A DNA stretch of 64,000 bases from NCBI RefSeq assembly GCF_004331345.1, contig NZ_SJJZ01000003.1, positions 744,001 to 808,000 of the forward strand, written 5' to 3'. Source of the stretch: Kribbella soli (GTDB lineage: Bacteria; Actinomycetota; Actinomycetes; Propionibacteriales; Kribbellaceae). Shown here in pieces: positions 24,187 through 33,089 of the stretch (positions are counted from its first letter, which is position 1; the number at the start of each line of letters is the position of its first letter). The position numbers were made by a program, and so were the translations under genes. The notes beneath the pieces are model-generated. The model saw only the letters and a list, made by a program, of their open reading frames with translations, was not told the origin of the DNA and did no database searches.

Positions 24187-24673
24187 CAATGCACCGCGAG
24201 TACCCGGGTACACGCGGCACGAGTACGGCGACCGGATCGGCGCGAGCGCACGACTGCGCGCGGGAGCGGCCGCGGCGGTGATGGACGGCGATCGGTTGCT
24301 GCTGACGAAGCGGACCGACAACGGCGAATGGTGCCTGCCGGGCGGGGCGATCGACCCGGGCGAACGTCCGGCGGAGGCCGCCGAGCGGGAGACGCTCGAG
24401 GAGACCGGGCTGGTGGTGCGCGTGACCGGGCTGGTCGGCGTGTACTCGAACCCGGATGTGGTCGTGGTCTATCCGGACGGGAACCGTGTGCAGGTCCTCG
24501 GCGTGGTGTTCCGCGCGGAGGCCGTCAGCGGCGAGGCCGGGTGCTCCGCGGAGGTGAGTGAGTCCGGCTGGTTCACCGCAGAGGAGGCCGCGGAGCTGAC
24601 GGTGATCGCGGGACACCGACCGATCCTGCCGGCGGTATTCAGCGGCGAGCTGTACTTCGATCCGCCCAAGTGA
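24179..24673 (+). CDS. NUDIX hydrolase
   Basis: A 164-residue pyrophosphohydrolase with a full Nudix box: GGAIDPGERPAEAAERETLEETGL, in which the REXXEE-like helix carries the Mg-binding glutamates. Substrate (nucleotide sugar, oxidised nucleotide or ADP-ribose) is not predictable. The ATG at 24179 overlaps the endonuclease V stop region by 8 bp. The gene ends before a bidirectional terminator. Confidence 0.9.
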   Translation: MVDNAPRVPGYTRHEYGDRIGASARLRAGAAAAVMDGDRLLLTKRTDNGEWCLPGGAIDPGERPAEAAERETLEETGLVVRVTGLVGVYSNPDVVVVYPDGNRVQVLGVVFRAEAVSGEAGCSAEVSESGWFTAEEAAELTVIAGHRPILPAVFSGELYFDPPK

Positions 24674-24683
24674 AAACTGCGCG

Positions 24684-24731
24684 GGTTGGGGAGGATTTCT
24701 TGCCGATTCGGGGGTAAAAACCTCCCCAGCC
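24684..24731. terminator. Bidirectional terminator
   Basis: GGTTGGGGAGG (24684-24694) pairs with CCTCCCCAGCC (24721-24731), one G-U pair, 26-base loop, between the convergent NUDIX and CoxG genes. Confidence 0.7.
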
Positions 24732-24733
24732 TC

Positions 24734-25438
24734 TCACCGGCGGAACAGGCGGCGGAGCACGAGCGCTAGCACCGCGCCGATCAGGTACGGCGCCGCGCGA
24801 CGGGCAAGCATCGGAAGTAGAGCGCTCCCGAGATCCAGCACTACCTCATCCGCCCCCGACGCATCCGCCCCGGACCGAGTGGGCGAACCGGCAGCCCTAG
24901 CGGATCCGGTGGGGTCGGTGCTAGCAGCGCTAGCGGATTCGGTCGAGCCGGTGGAGCTGGCGGCGCTAGCGGTGGTGGGTGTGGGTTTGTCTGCGGTGTC
25001 CAGCTTGGTTTTCAGGCAGGTGGTGAACTGGTCGAGGAGTTTGTTGGAGACGTCCTGGATGAGTCCGCGGCCGAACTGGGCGGGGCGGCCGGTGATGGTC
25101 AGGTCGGTGTCGACGATGACCTCGGTGGTGCCGTCCGCCGTGCCGGCCAGCCGGGCGGTGACGCGGGCGCTCGCCGTACCGTTGCCTCTGCGGTCCTTGC
25201 CCTTGGCCTCGATGACCGCGTGGTGAGCCGCCTCGTCGCGCTCGACGAAGGTGCCGGTGCCGGAGTACTGCAGCGACACCGGCCCGAGCTTCACCTTGCA
25301 CGAGCCGGTGAAGTCGTCACCCTCGTACGTCGTCAGGGTGGCGCCGGGGAAACACGGCACCACCCGTTCGAGGTCGTTGAACGCTGCCCAGGTCTGCTCG
25401 ACAGGCGCCGGTACGACGAACTTGTGCTCGAGCTTCAC
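24734..25438 (-). CDS. CoxG-like SRPBCC protein with C-terminal membrane anchor
   Basis: A 234-residue protein. Residues 1-145 form the CO-dehydrogenase subunit G (START/SRPBCC) fold (MKLEHKFVVPAPVEQTWAAF, CFPGATL, GRGLIQDVSNKLLDQF). A Ser/Thr/Ala-rich linker of about 50 residues follows, and then a hydrophobic C-terminal helix (LLPMLARRAAPYLIGAVLALV) that probably tethers it to the membrane. In cox systems CoxG recruits the enzyme to the membrane, from family knowledge. Overlaps CoxM by 4 bp; last gene of the operon. Confidence 0.88.
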   Translation of the reverse strand: MKLEHKFVVPAPVEQTWAAFNDLERVVPCFPGATLTTYEGDDFTGSCKVKLGPVSLQYSGTGTFVERDEAAHHAVIEAKGKDRRGNGTASARVTARLAGTADGTTEVIVDTDLTITGRPAQFGRGLIQDVSNKLLDQFTTCLKTKLDTADKPTPTTASAASSTGSTESASAASTDPTGSARAAGSPTRSGADASGADEVVLDLGSALLPMLARRAAPYLIGAVLALVLRRLFRR

Positions 25439-26289
25439 GCGGTACCCGCCGCAGCCAGGACCGCCCGCCGGGTGAGCACCGTGGCGAGATGCCGGCGGTA
25501 GTCGGCGTCACCGTTGATGTCGCTCACCGGAGACGTCCCGTCCGCTGCTCGCGCCGCGGCCTCCCGTACGGCGTCCGCGGTCGCGGGCTGCCCGACGAGA
25601 GCCGCCTCGACCGCCGTCGCCCGTACCGGTGTCGATCCCATGTTGCCGAGCCCGACTCGCGCCTCCGCGATCGAGTCGCCGTCCAACCGCACCGCCGCCG
25701 CGACGGACACGATCGACCAGCCCTGCGCGACCCGGTTGAACTTCTCGTAGTGCGCGCCCCAGCCGGTGTACTTCGGCACCCGCACCTCGACGAGCAACTC
25801 GTCCTCGCCGAGCGCCGTACTGAACACGCCCTGGAAGAACTCCGAGGCAGGCACGGTACGTCGGCCGTCCGGCCCCGCGATCACGAACGACGCGTCCAGC
25901 GCCACCGCGACCACGGGCAGATCCGCCGCCGGATCCGCATGTGCCAGCGACCCGCCGAACGTGCCGCGATGCCGGATCTGCGGATCGCCGACCGTTGCCG
26001 TGGCCAACGCGATCAGCCGCGCGTGCTCGGCCACCAGCGGATCCGACTCCACCGTGCTGTGCGGGGTCATGGCGCCGATCACCAGCGCGTCGCCGTCGTC
26101 CCGCACACCGCGCAGATCGTCGATCTTCTGAATGTCGACAATCACCTCAGGTGCCGCCAGCCGCAACCGCAGCGCCGGCATCAGGCTCTGCCCGCCCGCC
26201 AGCACCTTCGCGTCGGAGTGCTCGCGCAGCAACCCCAGCGCCTCGTCGACCGTCGCCGGTGCGAAGTACTCGAACGCCACCGGGATCAT
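25435..26289 (-). CDS. Molybdenum hydroxylase medium (FAD) subunit, CoxM-like
   Basis: A 284-residue FAD subunit: FAD-binding motif AGGQSLMPALRLRLAAP near residues 31-47 and the second motif VGDPQIRHRGTFGGSLAHADPAADLP, both typical of CoxM/NdhF. It carries electrons from the [2Fe-2S] subunit to the acceptor. ATG start at 26289 overlaps the CoxL stop (4 bp), and its own stop overlaps CoxG. Confidence 0.92.
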   Translation of the reverse strand: MIPVAFEYFAPATVDEALGLLREHSDAKVLAGGQSLMPALRLRLAAPEVIVDIQKIDDLRGVRDDGDALVIGAMTPHSTVESDPLVAEHARLIALATATVGDPQIRHRGTFGGSLAHADPAADLPVVAVALDASFVIAGPDGRRTVPASEFFQGVFSTALGEDELLVEVRVPKYTGWGAHYEKFNRVAQGWSIVSVAAAVRLDGDSIAEARVGLGNMGSTPVRATAVEAALVGQPATADAVREAAARAADGTSPVSDINGDADYRRHLATVLTRRAVLAAAGTA

Positions 26290-28685
26290 GACCGGCTCCC
26301 TTCCTGACTGGCACTTTTCTGGATGGCGGTCCACACGCGGTACGGCGTACACGGCATCGGCACGTCCGTGACGCCGAGCGGTCGTAGAGCGTCGACAATC
26401 GCATTGACGACAGCCGGCGTGGACGCGATGGTCCCCGCCTCGCCGACACCCTTCACACCCAGCTGGTTCGTCGTCGCGGGCGTCTCGGTCCGCGCCGTCT
26501 CGAAGGTCGGCAGATCAGGTGCCGCCGGCAACGTGTACTGGTCGAACGACCCGGTGACCAGCGTCCCGGAGTCGTCGTGCAGCGCTTCCTCGAACAGCGC
26601 CTGCGCGATGCCCTGCGCGATACCGCCGTGCACCTGGCCCTCGACGATCATCGGGTTCACCACCACGCCGACATCGTCGACGCACACGTACGATCGGATC
26701 TTCGTCGCACCGGTCTCGGTGTCGACCTCGACCGCGCACAGGTGCGTGCCGTGCGGGAACGAGAAATCGTCCGGGTCGAGGGTCGCGTCGGCGTCCAGGC
26801 ACCCTTCGGCCGAGCCGTCGAGCTTGTGCCCCTGGAAGACCGCGAACGCGAGCTCGGCCATCGTCATCCCGGCGTCGGTCCCGCGCACGCCGTACCGCCC
26901 GCCGCTGAAGTCGAGGTCGTCCGCGTTCGCCTCCAGCAGTTGCGCCGCGATCGGCTTCGCCTTCTCGATCACCTTGTCCGCGGCGGCCAGCACCGCCATG
27001 CCGCCGACGGCCAGCGACCGCGATCCGTACGTGTCCAGCCCGCGTACGGCGACCTGCGTGTCACCGTGCAGTACTTCGACATCCTCGAACGCCACGCCCA
27101 GCCGGTCCGCGACCAGCTGGCTCCACGCGGTCTCATGTCCTTGACCGTGCGGGCTGGTCCCGGTGACCACCTCGACCTTCCCGGTCGGCAGCATCCGGAC
27201 CGCTGCGTGCTCCCAGCCGCCACCGACGTACCCCATCGAGCCGAGCCAGCGCGACGGGGCCAGGCCGCACATCTCGGTGAACGTCGAGACGCCGATCCCG
27301 AGCTGCACCGGGTCGCCGGACTCGCGCCGCTTGCGTTGCTCGGCCCGCAGGTCGTCGTACCCGAACAGCTCACGCGCCTTTGCGGTCGCGGCCTCGTAGT
27401 TGCCGGAGTCGTACCGCAGCCCGGACACCGTCGAGAACGGGAACTCCTCGTGCTTGATCCAGTTCCGCTCGCGGATCTCGAGGGCGTCGACGCCGACGCG
27501 GGCGGCGAGCTCGTCCATCAGCCGCTCGATCGCGTACGTCGCCTCGGGCCGGCCGGCGCCGCGGTACGCGTCGGTCCACGTCTTGTTCGTGAACACGTTC
27601 GTGATGCCGATGTGGTACGCCGGGAACTTGTAGATCCCGTTGTACATGAACGCCCCGAGCAGCGGGATCGCCGACGTGACCAGGCCGAGGTACGCGCCCA
27701 TGTCGGCGATCAGCTCGACCTTCAGTCCGGTGACCGTGCCGTCGGCGTTCGCGGCCAGCGTGACCTGCTGCCACTGGTCGCGGCCGTGGTGCGCCGCCAT
27801 CAACGACTCGGACCTGGTTTCGGTGTATTTACAGGGCTTTCCGGTACGCCGGGCCGCGATGACCGTGAGTACTTCCTCCGGGGTGAACTGCAGCTTGCCG
27901 CCGAAACCGCCGCCGACGTCCGGTGCGATCACCCGGACCTTGCTCTCCGGGATGCCGAGCACGAGCGCGATGAAGATCTTCACGAAGTGCGGTACCTGGG
28001 TCGCCGACCAGACGGTCATTTGTTCAGTTGTCGGATCGACGACAATCGACCGCGGCTCCATGAACGCCGGGATCAGCCGCTGCTGGCGGAACTCCTCCTC
28101 GATCACGATGCCGCCGTCGCGGGCGGCCGCGATCGCTGCCTCGACGTCGCCGCCGGTGCCGGACTCGGCCGAGTCGTACGACCACACCGCGGACACGTTC
28201 GTCCCGAGATCCGGATGCGCGATCACCTCGTCGCGGGCGGCGGCCTTGAGTTCGAGGGCGGGTTCGAGCTCCTCGTAGTCGACGTCGACGAGGTCGGCGG
28301 CGTCGTTCGCCTCGGCCGCGGTGCGGGCGATGACCATCGCGACGATCTCACCGGCGAACGCGACGTGGTCGACCGCCATCGACGGATGTACGGGCGCCTT
28401 CTGGTCGGGGATGATGGCCCACGCGTTCGGCAGCGCGCCCTGTTCGTCGGCGATGTCGGCGCCGGTGATCACGGCAACGACGCCGGACGCCGCCTTCGCC
28501 GCCTCGGCGTCGATCGACGTGATCCGGGCGTGCGCGAACGGGCTGCGCACCATCGCGATGTGCTGCAGGCCGGGCAGCACGATGTTGTCGGTCCAGCGGG
28601 TCCGGCCGGTGATCAGCCGGGCGTCTTCCTTGCGCCGGCGCGATGCGCCGATCTCTGTCGCCGGGCGTTCCTCGGTGGCGGTCAT
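26286..28685 (-). CDS. Molybdenum hydroxylase large subunit, CoxL-like form II
   Basis: A 799-residue molybdopterin subunit. The Moco and active-site stretches GGGFGGKLQF, AYRGAGRPEATYAIER, SPHGQGHETAW and the near-terminal VKGVGEAGTIASTPAVVNAI (catalytic Glu in GVGEAG) are present. The active-site loop reads AYRGAGR, not the AYRCSFR of genuine (form I) CO dehydrogenase, so the Cu-Mo CO-oxidising site is absent. Form II proteins oxidise aldehydes, purines or other N-heterocycles; substrate unknown. Overlaps CoxS and CoxM by 4 bp each. Confidence 0.9.
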   Translation of the reverse strand: MTATEERPATEIGASRRRKEDARLITGRTRWTDNIVLPGLQHIAMVRSPFAHARITSIDAEAAKAASGVVAVITGADIADEQGALPNAWAIIPDQKAPVHPSMAVDHVAFAGEIVAMVIARTAAEANDAADLVDVDYEELEPALELKAAARDEVIAHPDLGTNVSAVWSYDSAESGTGGDVEAAIAAARDGGIVIEEEFRQQRLIPAFMEPRSIVVDPTTEQMTVWSATQVPHFVKIFIALVLGIPESKVRVIAPDVGGGFGGKLQFTPEEVLTVIAARRTGKPCKYTETRSESLMAAHHGRDQWQQVTLAANADGTVTGLKVELIADMGAYLGLVTSAIPLLGAFMYNGIYKFPAYHIGITNVFTNKTWTDAYRGAGRPEATYAIERLMDELAARVGVDALEIRERNWIKHEEFPFSTVSGLRYDSGNYEAATAKARELFGYDDLRAEQRKRRESGDPVQLGIGVSTFTEMCGLAPSRWLGSMGYVGGGWEHAAVRMLPTGKVEVVTGTSPHGQGHETAWSQLVADRLGVAFEDVEVLHGDTQVAVRGLDTYGSRSLAVGGMAVLAAADKVIEKAKPIAAQLLEANADDLDFSGGRYGVRGTDAGMTMAELAFAVFQGHKLDGSAEGCLDADATLDPDDFSFPHGTHLCAVEVDTETGATKIRSYVCVDDVGVVVNPMIVEGQVHGGIAQGIAQALFEEALHDDSGTLVTGSFDQYTLPAAPDLPTFETARTETPATTNQLGVKGVGEAGTIASTPAVVNAIVDALRPLGVTDVPMPCTPYRVWTAIQKSASQEGSRS

Positions 28686-29176
28686 TGCGCACCTCCGGCG
28701 GCGCTGGCCTGCGGTGCGGCTGCCCCCGCTGCGGCCTGGACGGCCTTGACGATGTTCTGGTAGCCGGTGCAACGGCAGAGGTTGCCCTCGAGCCCGAGCC
28801 GGATGTCCTCGTCGCTCGGATTCGGATTGTCTGCAATCAGATCGATGGATTGCATGATCATGCCTGGTGTGCAGTATCCACACTGCAGGGCGTGGTGCTC
28901 GTGGAAGGCCTGCTGCATCGGGTGCAGCTGACCGTTGGTCGCGAGCCCTTCGATCGTGGTGATCTCGTGACCGTCGGCCTGGACCGCGAGCAACGAGCAG
29001 GACTTCACACTCCGCCCGTCCAGGTGGACCGTGCAGGCGCCGCAGTTGCCGGTGTCGCAGCCGACCACGGTGCCTGTCTTCCCCAGTTGCTCGCGCAGAT
29101 ACAGCACGAGCAGCGTGCGCGGCTCCACCTCGTCCGTGAAGCTGCTTCCGTCGACCTTGACCGTGATCCGGGTCAT
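28682..29176 (-). CDS. Molybdenum hydroxylase small [2Fe-2S] subunit, CoxS-like
   Basis: A 164-residue subunit with both [2Fe-2S] sites: plant-type GCDTGNCGACTVHLDG with a further Cys at KSCSLLA, and the helical site CGYCTPGMIMQ plus LCRCTGYQNIV. The C-terminal Ala-rich tail is dispensable in relatives. The ATG at 29176 is supported by the motif start MTRITVKVDG. Coupled to CoxL by an ATGA overlap. Confidence 0.93.
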   Translation of the reverse strand: MTRITVKVDGSSFTDEVEPRTLLVLYLREQLGKTGTVVGCDTGNCGACTVHLDGRSVKSCSLLAVQADGHEITTIEGLATNGQLHPMQQAFHEHHALQCGYCTPGMIMQSIDLIADNPNPSDEDIRLGLEGNLCRCTGYQNIVKAVQAAAGAAAPQASAAGGAQ

Positions 29177-29261
29177 CGCCCCGCCTCCAGATGTCAGCAA
29201 TCGCCGTACTTTTGATCCTGCTCCTGTTGTGATGTAGACCACAAGGGTCGGTCCGTGGTGA

Positions 29262-30377
29262 TCAGTGGTGGATCGGCCCTGCTGCCGCGGAGAGTCGTTG
29301 CCCGGCGCCACCCCAGCGCTGGGCGATGATCTCGGCGGCGATGCTCACCGCGGTCTCCTCCGGCGTCCGCGCGCCGAGGTCGAGACCGATCGGGCTCGCC
29401 AGTCGCGCCACCTCTTCCTCGGTCAGTCCCGCTTCCCGCAACCGCTTCAGCCGGTCGTCGTGCGTGCGCCGCGATCCCATCGCCCCGATGTACGCGACCT
29501 GCGGAAGCCGCAACGCGACCTCCAGGAGCGGTACGTCGAACTTCGGGTCATGCGTCAGTACGCAGATCACCGTCCGGTCGTCGATCCGGCCGGCCGCCGC
29601 CTCGCCCGTCAGGTACCGGTGCGGCCAGTCGACAATCACCTCATCGGCAAAGGGAAACCGGGACGCGGTCGCAAACACCGCGCGGGCATCGCACACCGTC
29701 ACCCGGTAGCCGAGGAACGCGCCGAGCCGTCCAACCGCGGCCGCGAAGTCGATCGCCCCGAACACCAGCAGCCGCGGCACCGGCGCGTACGACGACACGA
29801 AGACCCGCATCCCCTCACCCCGCCGCTGCCCGTCCGGCCCGTACTCCAACGTCTCCGACCGCCCGTTCGCCAACAACCCCCGCGCATCGTCAAGCACCGC
29901 ATCATCAGCCCGATCCGACCCGAGCCCTCCCCCCGACGCATCCGGGCGCACGATCAGCCGACGTCCGATCCGTGCCGGGTCGGGATGTGCGACGACGGTG
30001 GCGACCGCGACCGGGCGGCCCTCGGCGATGTCGATCGCCACCTCCCCCAGTTCCGGGAACGACGTACGGTCGACCTTCTCGACGAACACGTCGATGATGC
30101 CGCCGCACGTCAGCCCGACCGCGAACGCGGACTCGTCGCTCACGCCGTACCGCTGCAGCACCGGCTCGCCCGACTCGAGGATCTCCTCGCCGAGCTGGTA
30201 GACCGCGCCCTCGACGCAGCCGCCCGACACGCTGCCGACCACCTCCAGCTCAGGACCGACCAGCATCACCGCACCCGGCGGCCGCGGCGCCGAGTCGAAC
30301 GTCGCGACAACGGTGCCGACGGCAACCGATTCGCCGGCCTGCCACCACGCCAGCAACCGGTCGAGGACGTCACGCAT
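29262..30377 (-). CDS. XdhC/CoxF-family maturation factor
   Basis: A 371-residue protein with XdhC_CoxI N-terminal domain (GSVSGGCVEGAVYQL, LTCGGIIDVFVE) and a Rossmann C-terminal domain (RLLVFGAIDFAAAVGRLGAFLGYRVTVCDARAVF, then VLTHDPKFDVPLLEVAL). This family inserts the sulfido or otherwise modifies the molybdenum cofactor of xanthine dehydrogenase-type enzymes. Overlaps the VWA gene by 8 bp, and 85 bp separate it from coxS. Confidence 0.9.
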   Translation of the reverse strand: MRDVLDRLLAWWQAGESVAVGTVVATFDSAPRPPGAVMLVGPELEVVGSVSGGCVEGAVYQLGEEILESGEPVLQRYGVSDESAFAVGLTCGGIIDVFVEKVDRTSFPELGEVAIDIAEGRPVAVATVVAHPDPARIGRRLIVRPDASGGGLGSDRADDAVLDDARGLLANGRSETLEYGPDGQRRGEGMRVFVSSYAPVPRLLVFGAIDFAAAVGRLGAFLGYRVTVCDARAVFATASRFPFADEVIVDWPHRYLTGEAAAGRIDDRTVICVLTHDPKFDVPLLEVALRLPQVAYIGAMGSRRTHDDRLKRLREAGLTEEEVARLASPIGLDLGARTPEETAVSIAAEIIAQRWGGAGQRLSAAAGPIHH

Positions 30378-31503
30378 CGGCCACCACCTCCAGAAGTTCG
30401 GCGAAGCTGGCCAGGCTGTGCCCGGCAACGAGGTCGTCCAGGTGCGGCAGTACGGCGACGATCCCGGTCTGCACCGGCTCGTACCCGCGCTTGCCGCGAT
30501 GCGGATTCAGCCACACCACGCGATGCGCCAACCCCGCCAACCGCTGCAGTTGCGCACCGAGCAGCGACGCGTCGCCGCGCTCCCATCCGTCGCTGCACAC
30601 CACGACGACGGCCCGCCGCGCCGTACCGCGTTGACCCCAGCGATCCAGGAACACCTTCAGCACCTCACCCAGCCGCGTCCCACCCGACCAGTCCGGTACG
30701 ACGTCGCCCGCCAACCGCAGCGCGAATTCAGGATCGCGGTGCCGCAGAGCCGGGGTGACGCGGGTGAGCCGCGTGCCGATGGTGAACACCTCGACCGACC
30801 GCGGCGCCTGCTGCACCATCACGTGCGCGAGCCGCAGCAGACTGTCGGCGTACGGACGCATGGAGCCGGAAACGTCGATCAGTACGACGACCCGCCGCGG
30901 CCGGACGCCCCGGCGGCGGTAGCGGACGCGGCCTGGTTCGCCCACCTGGCGCAGTTGGGCGCGCAGCGTCCGTCGCGGGTCGATCTCGCCGCGATGCGAC
31001 GGTCGGCGACGGTTCGCCCGGCGGATCGGGGTCTGCGGGCGAAGGGTGCCGAAGAGGCGGGCGAGTTCGGCGCGGTCGACGGCGGACAGTTCGGCGACGT
31101 CGCGGTGTCTGAGGACTTCCGTCGTACTGGCGGAGACGTTGAGAGTGTGGTCGCCCTCGGTTTCGTCCCCACCCTCGCCGAGGTTCGCCTGGACGGACGA
31201 TTGCGGGGTGCGGCTCGGGACGACCCCGCGCGACCGGTTTCCGGTGAACCAGGCGGCGAACACCTCGTCGTACCTCGCGGTGTCGTCGGGCCCACTGCAG
31301 AGCGCGGCGCGGCCGGCCCAGTAAACGTCCGCGGTCAGAGCGGCGTCGAGAGCAGCAACGGCCTGCAGGAAGAGCTGCACCCGATCGGCCGTCACCGCGA
31401 GCCCAGCATGCCGAAGCGCAGTAGCAAACCCAGCAAGCGCAAGATCCGGCGCGGCGGGCGGGTGGTCGGCTTTCGCGGCGCCGGCGTCCTGCGGGGCAGT
31501 CAT
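30370..31503 (-). CDS. VWA-domain protein, CoxE-like
   Basis: A 377-residue protein with an N-terminal CoxE-type region and a von Willebrand A domain in the second half. The MIDAS motif is intact (VVLIDVSGSMRPYADSLL; later DWSGGTRLGEVL and VVVVCSDGWERGD). It works with the adjacent MoxR ATPase in maturation of Mo-hydroxylases, as shown for CoxD/CoxE in CO oxidisers (family knowledge). The ATG at 31503 is 7 bp after the MoxR stop. The longer open frame to 31836 is a MoxR shadow. Confidence 0.9.
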   Translation of the reverse strand: MTAPQDAGAAKADHPPAAPDLALAGFATALRHAGLAVTADRVQLFLQAVAALDAALTADVYWAGRAALCSGPDDTARYDEVFAAWFTGNRSRGVVPSRTPQSSVQANLGEGGDETEGDHTLNVSASTTEVLRHRDVAELSAVDRAELARLFGTLRPQTPIRRANRRRPSHRGEIDPRRTLRAQLRQVGEPGRVRYRRRGVRPRRVVVLIDVSGSMRPYADSLLRLAHVMVQQAPRSVEVFTIGTRLTRVTPALRHRDPEFALRLAGDVVPDWSGGTRLGEVLKVFLDRWGQRGTARRAVVVVCSDGWERGDASLLGAQLQRLAGLAHRVVWLNPHRGKRGYEPVQTGIVAVLPHLDDLVAGHSLASFAELLEVVADA

Positions 31504-31510
31504 CGGTGTC

Positions 31511-32401
31511 TCAGCTCGCCAGCAGGCGGTCGAGGGATTCACGGACGCGGTCGGTGTCCTCGCGGTACTTGAGGACCGCACCGAGAGTCGCGGCCGCCGT
31601 CTCGACGTCGAGTACGTCGGCGCCGAGCGCATCCAGAGCACGCGCCCAGTCGAGGGTCTCGGCGACACCGGGCGGTTTGAGCAGGTCGAGGTCGCGCATC
31701 CGCTGCACCGATCGGGTGACCTGCTCGGCAAGCCGCGCGGACACCCCAGGCAACCGGGTCCGGACGATCTCGATCTCACGCGCCAGGCCCGGATGATCGA
31801 TCCAGTGGTACAGGCACCGACGCTTGAGCGCGTCATGCACCTCGCGGGTGCGGTTGGAGGTCAGCACGACGATCGGCGGTACCTCAGCGGTGATCGTCCC
31901 GAGCTCAGGAATCGTCACCTCGTACGTCGACAACACCTCGAGCAGGAACGCCTCGAACTCGTCGTCGGCCCGGTCGATCTCGTCGACGAGCAGTACGGCG
32001 GGACTTTCGCGGAGGGCCCGCAGTACCGGACGGGACAGCAGGAACCGCTCGTCGAAAAGGCTTTTCTCGACCTCTTCGACCGCCGCGTCGGAGCTGGTCG
32101 CCTCGACGGTGCGCAGATGCAGGATCTGGCGCGGAAAGTCCCAGTCGTAGAGCGCCTGCGAAGCGTCGATGCCCTCGTAGCACTGCAGCCGGATCAGGTT
32201 CAGGTCGAGGGCCTCGGCGATGGCGGCCGCGAGTGAGGTCTTGCCGGTGCCCGGCTCGCCTTCGAGCAGCAACGGGCGATGGAGCGCGAGCGCAAGATAC
32301 CCGACCGTGGCCAAGCCCTCTCCGGCTAGATACCCGGTCGCCCGCAGACGCTCGGCCAGATCAACGGCCGAGCCGACGGCACTCACTCCTTCAGCATTCA
32401 C
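31511..32401 (-). CDS. MoxR-type AAA+ ATPase, CoxD-like
   Basis: A 296-residue AAA+ ATPase: Walker A LEGEPGTGKTSLA, Walker B VLLVDEIDRADDEF, sensor 1 VLTSNRTREVHDAL and the C-terminal lid. MoxR proteins act as chaperones for metal insertion, here probably with CoxE for the CoxL-type enzyme. A GTG start at 32401 is preceded by GGAAG at short spacing. Confidence 0.9.
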   Translation of the reverse strand: MNAEGVSAVGSAVDLAERLRATGYLAGEGLATVGYLALALHRPLLLEGEPGTGKTSLAAAIAEALDLNLIRLQCYEGIDASQALYDWDFPRQILHLRTVEATSSDAAVEEVEKSLFDERFLLSRPVLRALRESPAVLLVDEIDRADDEFEAFLLEVLSTYEVTIPELGTITAEVPPIVVLTSNRTREVHDALKRRCLYHWIDHPGLAREIEIVRTRLPGVSARLAEQVTRSVQRMRDLDLLKPPGVAETLDWARALDALGADVLDVETAAATLGAVLKYREDTDRVRESLDRLLAS

Positions 32402-32431
32402 CTACTTCCGACCCTTGCCAACCCTCACAGG

Positions 32432-33007
32432 TCAGCCATGACCTGGCGGCAGGTCCCCCACGGTGTCGACGTCCACCCCGTCCGCGAGGTCCGAACACTC
32501 CACCAATTCGACCCGGTGCTCGCGCAGGTACCCCCGCGCCCCCTCATCGCCCCGCGCCGACGCGATCACCCCGTCCCAATGCGCCCGCCCGATCACCACC
32601 GGATGCCCCGGCACGCCCTGGTACGTCGCCCGCACCAGCGCGTGCTCCGCAGCGCGATCCGCAACTCGCCGTACCGCGGCCGCCGTCAGCCCCGGCACAT
32701 CCACTGTCACCACGACCACCGCCTCGGACAACGTGTTGATCGAGCGAAGCCCGGTGCGGAGGGACGCCGCCATCCCCTCGTCCCAATCGCTTGCCTCGAC
32801 GACCTCGACAGGCTCGTCGGACAGCGCCGCGCGAACCTGATCCGCGGACGCTCCGACGACCACCACGACCGGTGAGCATCCCGCCTCGGTGAGTAGACGG
32901 GCCGTACGGACCACCCACGTCACCCCGTCGGCGTCGCGGATGAGTGCTTTCGGCGTACCCATCCGACGCCCCGCGCCCGCAGCGAGCACCAGTCCCGCGA
33001 TCTTCAC
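32432..33007 (-). CDS. MobA-like nucleotidyltransferase (MocA/CoxI-type Moco cytidylyltransferase)
   Basis: A 191-residue NTP transferase. The N-terminal LVLAAGAGRRMGTPKALI is the nucleotide-binding loop, and VVVTVDVPGLTAAAV holds the metal Asp. Linked to a cox-type operon it probably converts Mo-molybdopterin to the CMP dinucleotide form used by CoxL-family enzymes, rather than the GMP form made by MobA. First gene of the operon; divergent from nadA across 82 bp. Confidence 0.85.
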   Translation of the reverse strand: MKIAGLVLAAGAGRRMGTPKALIRDADGVTWVVRTARLLTEAGCSPVVVVVGASADQVRAALSDEPVEVVEASDWDEGMAASLRTGLRSINTLSEAVVVVTVDVPGLTAAAVRRVADRAAEHALVRATYQGVPGHPVVIGRAHWDGVIASARGDEGARGYLREHRVELVECSDLADGVDVDTVGDLPPGHG

Positions 33008-33089
33008 ACCGGCAGCGTACTGATTTCACACTCTGAGCAGTGACGTCTGCCACGCGGCGTACCGCGACGGTCGTGCGACGATATCTGAC

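Noticed and set aside
26286..28685. Genuine CO dehydrogenase
   Set aside because: The active-site loop is AYRGAGR, not AYRCSFR, so CO oxidation is not supported.
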